From Butyrivibrio hungatei DSM 14810 (GTDB lineage: Bacteria; Bacillota; Clostridia; Lachnospirales; Lachnospiraceae), in contig NZ_FRDH01000010.1 in assembly GCF_900143205.1 (NCBI RefSeq), positions 1-64,000 on the forward strand: 64,000 nucleotides of DNA, given 5' to 3'. Numbering within the stretch: position 1 is the stretch's first letter; every line of letters begins with the position of its first letter. Made by a program: the position numbers and the translations under genes. The notes beneath the pieces are model-generated. The model searched no databases. It worked only from the letters and a program-made list of their open reading frames with translations, and was not told the origin of the DNA. Below are positions 16,746 to 25,312 of the stretch, piece by piece.

Positions 16746-17549
16746 ATGATAAAAGAAATACATATTGATACCCTTGAAGAGCTCTTACCTCTTCTGACAG
16801 AGCAGGAATATCGTCCTGATCTAGACAGGAACAGAAGTCCATATGTATATAGAGGAATGTCAGACTCATCCTTTAAGATGTACACAAGTCTCAGTAGAAA
16901 TTGCAAAGGACTTCAGGAACATCTTGAGCCGGCAATTCTTGAAAATTTTGCAAAATATGCCATCAACGACGAGCCATCAATTGGGCATTCAGTATGGAGG
17001 CAGATGATTCTTGGTCAGCACTACGGTCTTCCTACAAGACTCCTTGACTGGACACAGTCAGCACTCGTTGGTCTTAACTTTGCCATGACTGAAGAGAACC
17101 TTGAAGAAATGGATAAGCACGATTGCATGGTCTGGAGGATCAATATGTCTGAAATGGTCGATCATCTTCCTGAACCTTACAAATACGCAGTCAACAGGAA
17201 ACACTCCACTATCTTCACAGTAGATATGTTAAAAGAGCTTACTGGCAACAGCTTAAAGCAATATGATACCGACATGGGCTCATCCTCAATGGTAATCATC
17301 GAGCCCCCATCACTTAACCAGCGTATCATCAACCAGCACTCCTTCTTTGCCGTTGTACCATCCGGAATTAAAGATATTGAACAATTCCTCTCCGACAACA
17401 CCGAAGACACCGTAAAATATATAATTGATAGAAAACTCCGTTGGAGAGTTAGAGACATGCTCGATCAGTTAAATATGAGCGAACGAATCGTATATCCCGG
17501 CCTTGAAGGACTTTCAAAGTGGATCGCCAGACACTATTATGTTAAGTAA
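16746..17549 (+). CDS. FRG domain-containing protein
   Basis: A 267-residue protein. The FRG domain is named for its Phe/Tyr-Arg-Gly motif, seen here as YVYRGMSDSSF, followed by QMILGQHYGLPTRLLDWTQSALVGLNFA split over residues 85-115 and a C-terminal basic half ending LSKWIARHYYVK. These domains occur in phage- and plasmid-linked proteins, but their activity is not established. No partner gene lies beside it; the neighbours are a divergent Nudix gene and a convergent lipoprotein gene. The second ATG (16746) is preferred because GAGGG is seven bases away; the first is too close. Confidence 0.8.
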   Translation: MIKEIHIDTLEELLPLLTEQEYRPDLDRNRSPYVYRGMSDSSFKMYTSLSRNCKGLQEHLEPAILENFAKYAINDEPSIGHSVWRQMILGQHYGLPTRLLDWTQSALVGLNFAMTEENLEEMDKHDCMVWRINMSEMVDHLPEPYKYAVNRKHSTIFTVDMLKELTGNSLKQYDTDMGSSSMVIIEPPSLNQRIINQHSFFAVVPSGIKDIEQFLSDNTEDTVKYIIDRKLRWRVRDMLDQLNMSERIVYPGLEGLSKWIARHYYVK

Positions 17550-17571
17550 TCAAAGAATTTGATAGCAGGCA

Positions 17572-17755
17572 GTATGAAGAATATAGTATTGTATCTTAAG
17601 CGATTTATTTTTTGTAGAAGATACATTTCATGAAAATAACCCCAAATGATTTATGTTCTGAACGAACGTGATATAAATCATCTGGGGTTATTTGAATGTT
17701 TAATGTATCCTACAAAAAATATCGGAGCGAAAGATACAATACTATATCTTCATAC
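17572..17755. repeat. 184-bp imperfect palindrome (MITE-like or folded RNA)
   Basis: The element begins GTATGAAGA and ends TCTTCATAC. Its arms match over nearly 80 bases each: AGTATTGTATCTT against its inverse, TTTTTTGTAG and GATACATT against their inverses, then AATAACCCCA-ATGATTTAT against ATAAATCAT-TGGGGTTATT near the centre. Single-base indels interrupt the match. It fills the gap between the convergent FRG-domain and lipoprotein genes. It could be a small non-autonomous mobile element or an oversized bidirectional terminator; no target duplication is evident. Confidence 0.75.
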
Positions 17756-17775
17756 GTCCGGTACCACTACCTAAA

Positions 17776-18558
17776 TTACTTTACAGTAACTTTTGTGATG
17801 TGTGGGTTAGCACCCTCATACCAGTAAAGGAATCCCTCTACGTCTACAGTCTGACCAGCCTCAAGGCCGCTTACAAGATTGTAGAACTCTTCGTCGCTAC
17901 CATTTAAGTAGTACTCAAGGCAGAAATCATAGTTGTTTCCATCCTTTGAAAGAGTAAGGTAGATATCATCACCAGGAGTCTCGTTCTTGAATGCAACTGA
18001 CTCAACTGTCATATCTGTGAAAGATACGAGCTGGTTCTGCTTGTCGATAAGCTCATCCTTGCCAAGAAGATCTGTAACATCTACAGCCTCTGCAATGAAG
18101 TTTCCTTCTTCGATCTCGAATGTAGCATCAACGATCTCAACTTCGCCAGACCACTCTGACTTTGTACCAGTTACTTTGATCTTTGTTCCAGGTGTAAGCT
18201 TGTTGTAATCTTCCTCTGAGCAAGCCATCTCATAGATGAAGTATGCTCCATCCTGATCCTGTGTGTAGAATGTAGCCTTGTCTTCCCACCATGACTGCTT
18301 GTTCTGAACATAAGTCTCAACAACAACCTCTGAATCAAGCTCAGCTGCAGCGTACTCTGCATAAGTCATAACGCCTTCAGCCTTAACATCCTCTGCAACT
18401 TCTTCTGCAACTTCCTCTGCTACTGACTCAGCTTCTGTAGCTGCATCAGATACTGCCTCTGCTGCTGTCTCTGTAGTCTGTGCAGGTGTTTCCTTACCGC
18501 ATCCTACGAAAGCAAGAGCAAGGCCCATTGTAAGAACTACTGCTAATGTCTTTTTCAT
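17776..18558 (-). CDS. OB-fold-like lipoprotein
   Basis: A 260-residue exported lipoprotein: signal peptide starting MKKTLAVVLTMG with lipobox FVGC, an Ala/Glu/Val-rich repetitive linker (AEEVAEEVAEDV), then two beta-rich halves. The segments SEVVVETYVQNKQSWW, LTPGTKIKVTGTKSEW, and LEAGQTVDVEGFLYWYEGANPHIT look like nucleic-acid-independent OB folds common in clostridial lipoproteins. The in-frame TTG eight codons upstream would include the ribosome binding site, so the ATG at 18558 (behind GGAGGG) is used. No catalytic motif is visible; ligand unknown. Confidence 0.7.
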   Translation of the reverse strand: MKKTLAVVLTMGLALAFVGCGKETPAQTTETAAEAVSDAATEAESVAEEVAEEVAEDVKAEGVMTYAEYAAAELDSEVVVETYVQNKQSWWEDKATFYTQDQDGAYFIYEMACSEEDYNKLTPGTKIKVTGTKSEWSGEVEIVDATFEIEEGNFIAEAVDVTDLLGKDELIDKQNQLVSFTDMTVESVAFKNETPGDDIYLTLSKDGNNYDFCLEYYLNGSDEEFYNLVSGLEAGQTVDVEGFLYWYEGANPHITKVTVK

Positions 18559-18634
18559 AATGTCCCTCCTATTTTTTGACAAGTAACAATACCATAAAAA
18601 ATTATACTAAAAATAACTCAAATATCAATCTGAA

Positions 18635-20227
18635 TTATTGTCTAGCCTTCATTTTATCCTTAAGTGCAACCACTCCGATCATAACCCAGGCAAAAATTAT
18701 AACCACGATCAGTGCCACCGAAGCAGCTGGAAGCTTTCCAAGGTCTTTTTTACCGCCAGTCATGTTTCCACTGACACCGCCCTGATCAAGGTGATACAAA
18801 GATTTCATCTCTTCATAAAGATCATCAATAAACTTATCATCCACAGTCTTTTTTCTGCGAACTGACTTGGTCACATTCTCGATCATCTGTCCCGCAGCGT
18901 CTCTGACTGAAGTTGAGCCATTGAATACAGGAGTTACAAAGGTATTCTCTGTATTTGCCATAAGAAGCTTTGCTGCCTTTATCTTTACATCATAGTGCTC
19001 CACGCTATCAGAGCCCTCTTTTGCCAGGTAATCCTGATATTCAGGAGTTTCCTGAGCCTTCTTGGTTATAGGAACATAACCTTCTGTCTCTGAATATGCG
19101 ATCTGTACATCATTTGTTAAAAGATACTGAGCAAAGAGCCAGGAAGCAAGTACTTCCTGAGAGTTTGCTTTGTTAAATACGCAGATTGAAGGACCCTGTG
19201 AGATCATCTTAGGATTAGCCACATCGTACTGAGGAATTGTCATTACCTCTGTTTCAAAGTCAACGATCTTATCCTTGGCAATATCAACAAGTGGTGCCTT
19301 GCTTCCCATCCAGGTTGCACCTGCTGTTGAATCGACAGCAAATATACACTGACCAGCATTTAAAAAGTTTGCTGGATATCCTGAGATCTTGAAGGTAGAA
19401 AAAGCTCCAGTCTTGGTATGCTCTGCCACGGTATTTAATATCTCTTTTGTATCATCATTAAAAAGTAATATGTTGCCATCGTCGTCAGAGTATTCAGCGC
19501 CTTTCTGCCAAAGACTCTGGATCATCATGTTATCCGTAGACTTATAGATAAATGGGATCATGACCTGCTGCCCGTTTATCTTGAAAGTGCCATCAGCATT
19601 TTTCTCCATAGCCTTCTCAGAAACTTCCCAGACAAAATCCCAGGTAAGAGTTTCTGGAAGTTCATATCCAAGAGCCTCAACATATGTCTTATTAACATAG
19701 CAGGCCTCTGTCGATCTCATATATGGAATGGCATAGTGCTTGTCGCCTATCATACACTCATTAAGAAACTCAGGAACGATCTCGTCTACACTTGGTGAAT
19801 CAAACTTAAGCTCTGAGCCTCCAAGACCATATCTTTCATCAGTAAACAGATCATCTAAAGGAACTACTGTATTGCTGCCAGTAAGATATGTAGCAATGTG
19901 ATCAGGATAAGTAATGCATACGTTAGGTGTCGTATTAGTTGAAATATTCGTAATAACATCGTTGTAGATCTTGCCATAGTCTGTATACAGACGCATATTT
20001 ACAGTAATGTTTGGATAGAGCTTTTGGAAATCTTCTATAGCCTTGTTATAAATAGCTGTCTGGGTCTTGTTGGTATCATTCTTGGCCCAAAATGTGATCT
20101 CTATATTTTTGGACTCATCAAAGCTCTCAGGAATCTCAAAGGAATTGCCGCCCTTTGAACCATGGCATCCCGTCAAAAGCCCTGTCACCATTATCATGCT
20201 TAAAATTACTGTTAAAAACTTTTTCAT
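18635..20227 (-). CDS. sugar ABC transporter substrate-binding lipoprotein with C-terminal membrane helix
   Basis: A 530-residue family 1 type solute-binding protein: signal peptide with lipobox LLTGC, NIEITFWAKNDTNKTQ, NITVNMRLYTDY, PNVCITYPDHIATYL, GDKHYAIPYMRSTEACYVN and ASWLFAQYLLTNDV match carbohydrate-binding proteins. Unusually a hydrophobic helix (ASVALIVVIIFAWVMIG) followed by a Lys/Arg tail closes the protein, which would anchor it at both ends. The chosen ATG at 20227 lies seven bases after GGAG and directly begins the signal peptide; a longer upstream frame overlaps the permease gene and is not credible. It is the last gene of the transporter operon. Confidence 0.85.
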   Translation of the reverse strand: MKKFLTVILSMIMVTGLLTGCHGSKGGNSFEIPESFDESKNIEITFWAKNDTNKTQTAIYNKAIEDFQKLYPNITVNMRLYTDYGKIYNDVITNISTNTTPNVCITYPDHIATYLTGSNTVVPLDDLFTDERYGLGGSELKFDSPSVDEIVPEFLNECMIGDKHYAIPYMRSTEACYVNKTYVEALGYELPETLTWDFVWEVSEKAMEKNADGTFKINGQQVMIPFIYKSTDNMMIQSLWQKGAEYSDDDGNILLFNDDTKEILNTVAEHTKTGAFSTFKISGYPANFLNAGQCIFAVDSTAGATWMGSKAPLVDIAKDKIVDFETEVMTIPQYDVANPKMISQGPSICVFNKANSQEVLASWLFAQYLLTNDVQIAYSETEGYVPITKKAQETPEYQDYLAKEGSDSVEHYDVKIKAAKLLMANTENTFVTPVFNGSTSVRDAAGQMIENVTKSVRRKKTVDDKFIDDLYEEMKSLYHLDQGGVSGNMTGGKKDLGKLPAASVALIVVIIFAWVMIGVVALKDKMKARQ

Positions 20228-20291
20228 TTCATTTCTCCATACAAGGAAGTTATGCTCTCGCTCCGCTCGCCATAACACGTTCGCAGTTAAT

Positions 20292-21122
20292 TCAGCCCTT
20301 TGTGCCACCTCTGGCAACGCCCTCCATTATCTTATGTCTGAAAACAAGGAACAGTACCACCAGTGGAACTGAAATAACTACTACTGCTGCCATCATGGCC
20401 GGAACATTCTCACGTCCGAATCCATTTTCTCTGATCTCCTGAATTCCATTCGAAACAAGAAAATAGTTCTGATCATCAGTTATAAGTCTTGGCCATACAT
20501 AGGAATTCCAGCACTCAATAACCTTCAAGATAGTAATTGTTATAAGTGTAGGCCTTGAAATAGGAAGCATAACCTTTGTCAGATATCTAAAATCTGAGGT
20601 TCCATCTACTTTTGCAGCCTTATACAGGTTCTCTGGTATCTGCTCAAAGTTTTCCTTGAGGAGATAGATGTAGAACACCGAAGTCACAGATGGAAGTATC
20701 AGTCCCAAAAACGTATTTCTAAGGTTTAAGTTTGTGATAGTAACAAAGTTTGTGATGATGACCAATTCATTAGGTATCATCATAAGAGAAAGGAACAGTG
20801 AAAACAGGATGTCTTTCCCCTTAAAATCAAGCCTTGCAAAGGCAAATGCAGATAATACCACAACCACCATCATTATGGCTGTTGTCACCACGGTGAATAT
20901 AAAGGTGTTAAAAAAGTACTTGGCAAGTGGCACAGCAGTAAAGGCTGTTACGTAATTTTCAAAGGTAGGACTAAGCGTAAAGAACTTTGGCACATATTCG
21001 CCATTATATGATCCATAGCTCTTTACCGAAGTCAGAATCATCCAGTAAAAAGGAAACAGCACTATGATGCCCCAAAGGATAAGGAGCATATATATCAAAA
21101 TGTTTCTGGTCCTAGTCTTCAT
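20292..21122 (-). CDS. carbohydrate ABC transporter permease (MalG type)
   Basis: A 276-residue inner-membrane permease with six predicted helices. It begins with the GIIVLFPFYWMILTSVK pattern of MalG-like subunits and carries the EAA loop as ENLYKAAKVDGTSDFRYLTKVMLPISRP (split around residues 165-195), which contacts the ATPase. It overlaps the preceding permease gene by four bases and is followed after 64 bases by the binding-protein gene. Sugar specificity cannot be read from sequence. Confidence 0.9.
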   Translation of the reverse strand: MKTRTRNILIYMLLILWGIIVLFPFYWMILTSVKSYGSYNGEYVPKFFTLSPTFENYVTAFTAVPLAKYFFNTFIFTVVTTAIMMVVVVLSAFAFARLDFKGKDILFSLFLSLMMIPNELVIITNFVTITNLNLRNTFLGLILPSVTSVFYIYLLKENFEQIPENLYKAAKVDGTSDFRYLTKVMLPISRPTLITITILKVIECWNSYVWPRLITDDQNYFLVSNGIQEIRENGFGRENVPAMMAAVVVISVPLVVLFLVFRHKIMEGVARGGTKG

Positions 21123-22009
21123 TGATAGTACACCGTCTTTCTACTAACCATCAGATTGATAGTAGTAATAGTAAATACAATAGCAAAAAGAATGAGCGCT
21201 GCCGCAGATGCGTAGGATGGATATCCGCCGCTATTTCCGTATAGCATGTCGTATACATATCCAACAATTGTGTTCATTCCCGCAGCATTAAGGTCTGTGC
21301 CAAAAAGAGCTACCTCATCGCTATATGCTTTGAAAGCGCCGATGAAACCAGTGATCACAAGGTAGAACACCATAGGAGATATCATAGGAAGAGTGATCTT
21401 GTAAAAGATTCTCCACTTAGGCGTGTTATCAACCTGCGCAGCCTTGTAATACATAGGGTTAACAGAGGCAAGGGCACTTGTCAGTATTAAGATCTTAAAT
21501 GGCATTACGATCCAGATTGTGTAAAAGCACATTACAAACATCTTGGCCCAATATGGTCCGTCAATGAAATCCACTGATGGTCCGCCAAAGAGCTGGATCA
21601 GGATTGAGATAAGTCCATCAGAATAGGCTGTCTTTTTAAAGAGGATCATGAACACCAGACCAACTGCCAATGTATTAGTAACGTAAGGCAGGAAATATAT
21701 AGTCTGGAAAAGATCTCTCAGGGCCTTGATGGAGCTAAGCTCAAGAGATATCAAAAGAGCAATTCCTGTAGATAAAGGAACTGTGATTATAACGATTATA
21801 AAAGTGTTCTTGAGAGCCTGTATAAAGAATGGATCATGAAGAACATAGGAATAGTTATAAAAACCTACGCTCCAAAAACTCTGAGAGGCAAAGTTATAGC
21901 CTTCCTCAAAGGAATAAACAAAAACATCTATAAGAGGGTATACCATAAATACCCCAAGAAAAAGAATGGCCGGAAGAAGACACAGCCATGCAGTCAGATT
22001 CTTTTTCAT
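21119..22009 (-). CDS. carbohydrate ABC transporter permease (MalF/UgpA type)
   Basis: A 296-residue permease with six helices, starting AWLCLLPAILFLGVFMVYP as in MalF/UgpA proteins, with the EAA loop at MYYKAAQVDNTPKWRIFYKITLPMISP (read in parts, about residues 195-221). Its start overlaps the ATPase gene and its end overlaps the second permease gene, each by four bases, so the three are translationally coupled. Works with the MalG-type subunit as a heterodimer. Confidence 0.9.
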   Translation of the reverse strand: MKKNLTAWLCLLPAILFLGVFMVYPLIDVFVYSFEEGYNFASQSFWSVGFYNYSYVLHDPFFIQALKNTFIIVIITVPLSTGIALLISLELSSIKALRDLFQTIYFLPYVTNTLAVGLVFMILFKKTAYSDGLISILIQLFGGPSVDFIDGPYWAKMFVMCFYTIWIVMPFKILILTSALASVNPMYYKAAQVDNTPKWRIFYKITLPMISPMVFYLVITGFIGAFKAYSDEVALFGTDLNAAGMNTIVGYVYDMLYGNSGGYPSYASAAALILFAIVFTITTINLMVSRKTVYYQ

Positions 22010-23100
22010 AGCATTATCCTCTCCGTAGTTTCGCCATCAAATACACATACCTTCTTTGGCTTAAGTGAAAATTTTACCTTGCCGTCTTTTTCATGTACTG
22101 CTTCATCTGAAGGAATGATGGCACGGATCTTTTCTCCAATAAATTCAGGATGAGTAACAATAAGACTTGTATCTCTTCCCATAACTTCACGGTTTACAAA
22201 GGTGCACTCAAATGGGCCATTTTCATCAACCACAAATCCTTCCGGTCTTATAGCCACATAAACTTTTGAATCTGCTTTGCCAGGAGCATCCAAAAGAGCC
22301 GAATCACCAACACAAACTTTCTCATTCTTGATGTATCCTGTAAACACGTTGATCTGAGGTGTTCCAAGGAAGCTTGCAACAAAAAGATTTGCAGGCTCAT
22401 CATAGATTGACTGTGGGTCACCCATCTGCTGGAGAACGCCATCCTTCATAACAACGATCATATCAGAAATACTCATGGCTTCTTCCTGGTCATGAGTTAC
22501 AAATACAGTTGTAATGCCGGTTTCCTGCTGAATCCTCTTAAGTTCTTCCCTTGTCTGAAGTCTGAGTCTTGCATCAAGGTTAGATAAAGGCTCATCCAAA
22601 AGAAGCACTTCCGGAGTCTTAACAAGTGCTCTTGCGATGGCAACTCTCTGCTGCTGACCACCAGACATCTCATTTGGTCTTCTGTCTAAAAGCTCCTCGA
22701 TCTGAACAAGCTTTGCAGCTTCTCTTATCTTCTTATCCATCTGCTCTTTGGTGAGCTTATTTTCTCCTCGAAGATTCTCAAGAGGGAATTTGATATTATC
22801 ATAGACTGAAAGATGCGGATAAAGAGCATAGTTCTGGAAAACAAGGCCCACTCCACGCTTCTCAGGTGGAAGTTCTGTTATATCTTTTTCACCAAAAAAG
22901 ATCTTGCCTTCACTAGGCTTTTCTAATCCACAGATAAGATTAAGGGCTGTACTTTTCCCACATCCGGATGGTCCAAGTAAGCCAATAAGCTTTCCGTCAG
23001 GAATAGTAAAATTAAAATCGTTTACCGCAATAACATCTTCCTTTATCTTCTTGTTTCTGTTAGGAAACCTCTTGGTAAGATGTTCCAAAACTATTTTCAT
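22006..23100 (-). CDS. sugar ABC transporter ATP-binding protein (MsmK/UgpC type)
   Basis: A 364-residue ATPase. Walker A GPSGCGKST, Q-loop FQNYALYPHLSVYDN, signature EMSGGQQQRVAIARALVK, Walker B LLLDEPLSNLD and the H-loop VFVTHDQEEAMS are all intact. A C-terminal TOBE/regulatory domain (about 240-364) with YVAIRPEGF marks the MalK/UgpC class. The ATG at 23100 follows GGAGGAG; the four-codon longer form starting at TTG would cover that site. It is the first transporter gene, 27 bases after the DUF6472 gene. Confidence 0.93.
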   Translation of the reverse strand: MKIVLEHLTKRFPNRNKKIKEDVIAVNDFNFTIPDGKLIGLLGPSGCGKSTALNLICGLEKPSEGKIFFGEKDITELPPEKRGVGLVFQNYALYPHLSVYDNIKFPLENLRGENKLTKEQMDKKIREAAKLVQIEELLDRRPNEMSGGQQQRVAIARALVKTPEVLLLDEPLSNLDARLRLQTREELKRIQQETGITTVFVTHDQEEAMSISDMIVVMKDGVLQQMGDPQSIYDEPANLFVASFLGTPQINVFTGYIKNEKVCVGDSALLDAPGKADSKVYVAIRPEGFVVDENGPFECTFVNREVMGRDTSLIVTHPEFIGEKIRAIIPSDEAVHEKDGKVKFSLKPKKVCVFDGETTERIML

Positions 23101-23127
23101 AATCTCCTCCAAGTTTACAAATTTCGC

Positions 23128-23298
23128 TCACATCTGATGTCTTACGACTTTATACTCATCATTGTCCTGATAATAAGGGCACTCACTTTTGCGATTACTC
23201 ATGAGTCTTGCGTAATCGTCCTCGTCCATATTCACCATGCATGTGTAGCATTCCCAGTCTTCATCGTACACATAGTTGGCACATGTATCACAGATCAT
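23128..23298 (-). CDS. DUF6472 family small cysteine-rich protein
   Basis: A 56-residue open frame too short for most gene callers. It reads from ATG at 23298 to TGA at 23128 and begins MICDTCANYVYDEDWE, with cysteines at 3, 6, 17, 20 and 40 (CxxC ... CxxC ... ECPYY) and ends YKVVRHQM. The CDTCANY, NMDEDDY and ECPYYQ pattern is that of DUF6472, a small, probably metal-binding family in Lachnospiraceae. Its ATG overlaps the cupin stop as ATGA, which supports real translation. Function unknown. Confidence 0.8.
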   Translation of the reverse strand: MICDTCANYVYDEDWECYTCMVNMDEDDYARLMSNRKSECPYYQDNDEYKVVRHQM

Positions 23299-23627
23299 AC
23301 AAAATCCTCTCTCATTGGATTGAAAATATCCAGTAAAATTCCTGCTTCAAGGCACTTACATCCATGCTCAACGCTGTTAGTCTTAAGCATTGTATCTCCT
23401 GCCTGAACGATCTTTTTTACCCCATCGATCTCAAATTCAAACTTGCCGCTAACAACATATGTGATCTGTGTATGTGGGTGATGATGAAGTGCTCCGATAG
23501 CACCCTCAGCAAAAGTATTCTCAACACACATAAGATCTTTACTGTATGCAAGAACTCTTCTCACAACACCATTTCCAAGATCCTCTGCCTTTGCATCATC
23601 GTGAAAAACCCATCTCTCGTCTAACAT
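23295..23627 (-). CDS. cupin domain-containing protein
   Basis: A 110-residue single cupin barrel. Motif 1 is ALHHHPHTQITYVVSGKFEFEIDG in residues about 46-69, motif 2 is QAGDTMLKTNSVEHG; the three histidines and the glutamine/glutamate region can bind a metal. Such stand-alone cupins may be isomerases, dioxygenases or ligand sensors; none can be chosen. AAAAGGAG precedes the ATG. The gene lies 12 bases after the ASKHA gene and is coupled to the DUF6472 gene by ATGA. Confidence 0.88.
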   Translation of the reverse strand: MLDERWVFHDDAKAEDLGNGVVRRVLAYSKDLMCVENTFAEGAIGALHHHPHTQITYVVSGKFEFEIDGVKKIVQAGDTMLKTNSVEHGCKCLEAGILLDIFNPMREDFV

Positions 23628-23639
23628 AATATTCTCCTT

Positions 23640-25178
23640 TTAAAAATTCATTGCTTCCAGATATTCAGCATTAAAACTATTATCATCTGCAAGGACTACC
23701 GTTTCAGCCTTTTCTGCTATCTCTTTTACAGCACTGGTAGCCTCTTTTTCTTTTCCCATAAAGGCTTCTGCTAAAAATCTTATGCATCCCTTCAAAGAGG
23801 AATTTCCTATAGGCAACATATTACCATTAAATTCCTTTGGAAACATATTAATATTAGAAATCTTGTCAGTATCAATATGTGAGCCAAAGCCACCAGAAAT
23901 ATACACCTTAGAAGGTATGTTTTCTTTTGTAAGTGCCTTGATTCCTGTATATATAGCTCCCTTTGCAAGCTGCACATTTCTGATATCCTGCTGCGTAAAA
24001 AATATCTTTTCATCCAAAGAAACAGGATATCCCTTTTCAAAGAATTTTCCAACCAAAAGTCCCGTCTCATCCACAAAGCCATTCCTTATAAGCTCAGATA
24101 CAGTCTCTATGACCCCGGTTCCGCACAGACCGATTGGTGCTTCTGCGCCGATAGTCGTAAGCTCTGCCCTGCCATCTTGAATAGTAACATGAGCTATTGC
24201 CCCTTTAACGGAAGGAACTCCCGATGATATGCCACCTCCCTCAAACACCGGTCCTGCCGCAGTGGAAGTAGTAAGAAGCTTCTCCCCATCGTAATAGGCA
24301 ATCTCGCCATTTGTTCCAAAGTCTATCAAAAGAGCTGTTTCATCTTTTTTATTTATCAGATCAAGACTATAGATTCCAGAAACAATGTCAGCTCCAACAA
24401 ATGCAGAGATTCCTGGAAGTATAATGGTCTTGATATCTCTAAGAGCTTTAGTCCTAAATGAAAGGTGGCTTGCTTTATAAGGATACTGCCCAAGTTCTTT
24501 TGTATCATCGCCGCATAACAGATAAAGCATTGTTGTGTTACCAGCAAGGCATATAAGTTCAGGTCTTTTACATATAGGACCTGATACCTCATCTATGAGA
24601 GCTTCTATATCTGCAGTCACAATTTCTTTTAACTTATCAGCAGTAGTCTCATCCTCTGCGGCTGCAATCCTGCTGATAACATCACTTCCATAGGCTCTCT
24701 GGTGATTGACTGTAGAAGCTGTCTTTATGATCTGGGGTTCATTATCAGCCTCATCAAATCCAACCAGGGCTGCTGCAATAGTCGTAGTTCCAAGATCTAT
24801 CGCTATCCCGTATTTGTCAAAGGGCCTGTCAACCGCATCAGCAGTCTCTACGCTCTGAACCTCCATCGACTTCTCATCAAAGGTAAGGCCCTCTGCTGAA
24901 ATGATGCAGTCCTTGTCCAGCACGCATCTGCAGGCAAGTCTGACACCGGCTACTATCTCATCTTCTGTCAAAAAAGCCTTATCCAGACTATTAGGTTCTG
25001 GTGCCCCTTTAAAAAAAGCCACTTTACACTTCCCGCATCTACCAGTTCCTGCGCAGGGCATGGACATAGTAATGCCTGCATCAGAAAATAGCCCCTTTAG
25101 TAGCTTGCCATAAGGAGCTGCAACATAGAAACTCTTAGAGCTGTTTTTTATATAGACGGCGAGTTTTTTTGCTTTCAT
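23640..25178 (-). CDS. [2Fe-2S] and ASKHA domain protein, corrinoid-activator-like
   Basis: A 512-residue protein of the RACo-like (DUF4445) family. The N-terminal ferredoxin domain has the cluster ligands in MPCAGTGRCGKC (Cys42, 48 and 51 from this start) and a fourth in the RLACRC segment. The rest is an ASKHA ATPase fold: GIAIDLGTTTIAAALV, AGNTTMLYL, LLIDFGTNGEIA, GLCGTGVIE, and YISGGFGSHI. Family members reductively reactivate corrinoid proteins of methyl transfer; no methyltransferase is in the window, so the partner is unknown. The ATG at 25178 gives a normal start; a TTG seven codons upstream is also open and neither has a clear ribosome binding site. Confidence 0.85.
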   Translation of the reverse strand: MKAKKLAVYIKNSSKSFYVAAPYGKLLKGLFSDAGITMSMPCAGTGRCGKCKVAFFKGAPEPNSLDKAFLTEDEIVAGVRLACRCVLDKDCIISAEGLTFDEKSMEVQSVETADAVDRPFDKYGIAIDLGTTTIAAALVGFDEADNEPQIIKTASTVNHQRAYGSDVISRIAAAEDETTADKLKEIVTADIEALIDEVSGPICKRPELICLAGNTTMLYLLCGDDTKELGQYPYKASHLSFRTKALRDIKTIILPGISAFVGADIVSGIYSLDLINKKDETALLIDFGTNGEIAYYDGEKLLTTSTAAGPVFEGGGISSGVPSVKGAIAHVTIQDGRAELTTIGAEAPIGLCGTGVIETVSELIRNGFVDETGLLVGKFFEKGYPVSLDEKIFFTQQDIRNVQLAKGAIYTGIKALTKENIPSKVYISGGFGSHIDTDKISNINMFPKEFNGNMLPIGNSSLKGCIRFLAEAFMGKEKEATSAVKEIAEKAETVVLADDNSFNAEYLEAMNF

Positions 25179-25312
25179 AACAATGTAAGCATAGCACAAT
25201 TATCCGTCAAATAATATTGGTATTTTCAGCGTAAATATGCGAAAATATATGATGCAGGCTTTAAGAAATCTGCTAATTTTTTATTCTTTTTAAGTATGAA
25301 AGGAGATTAGTT

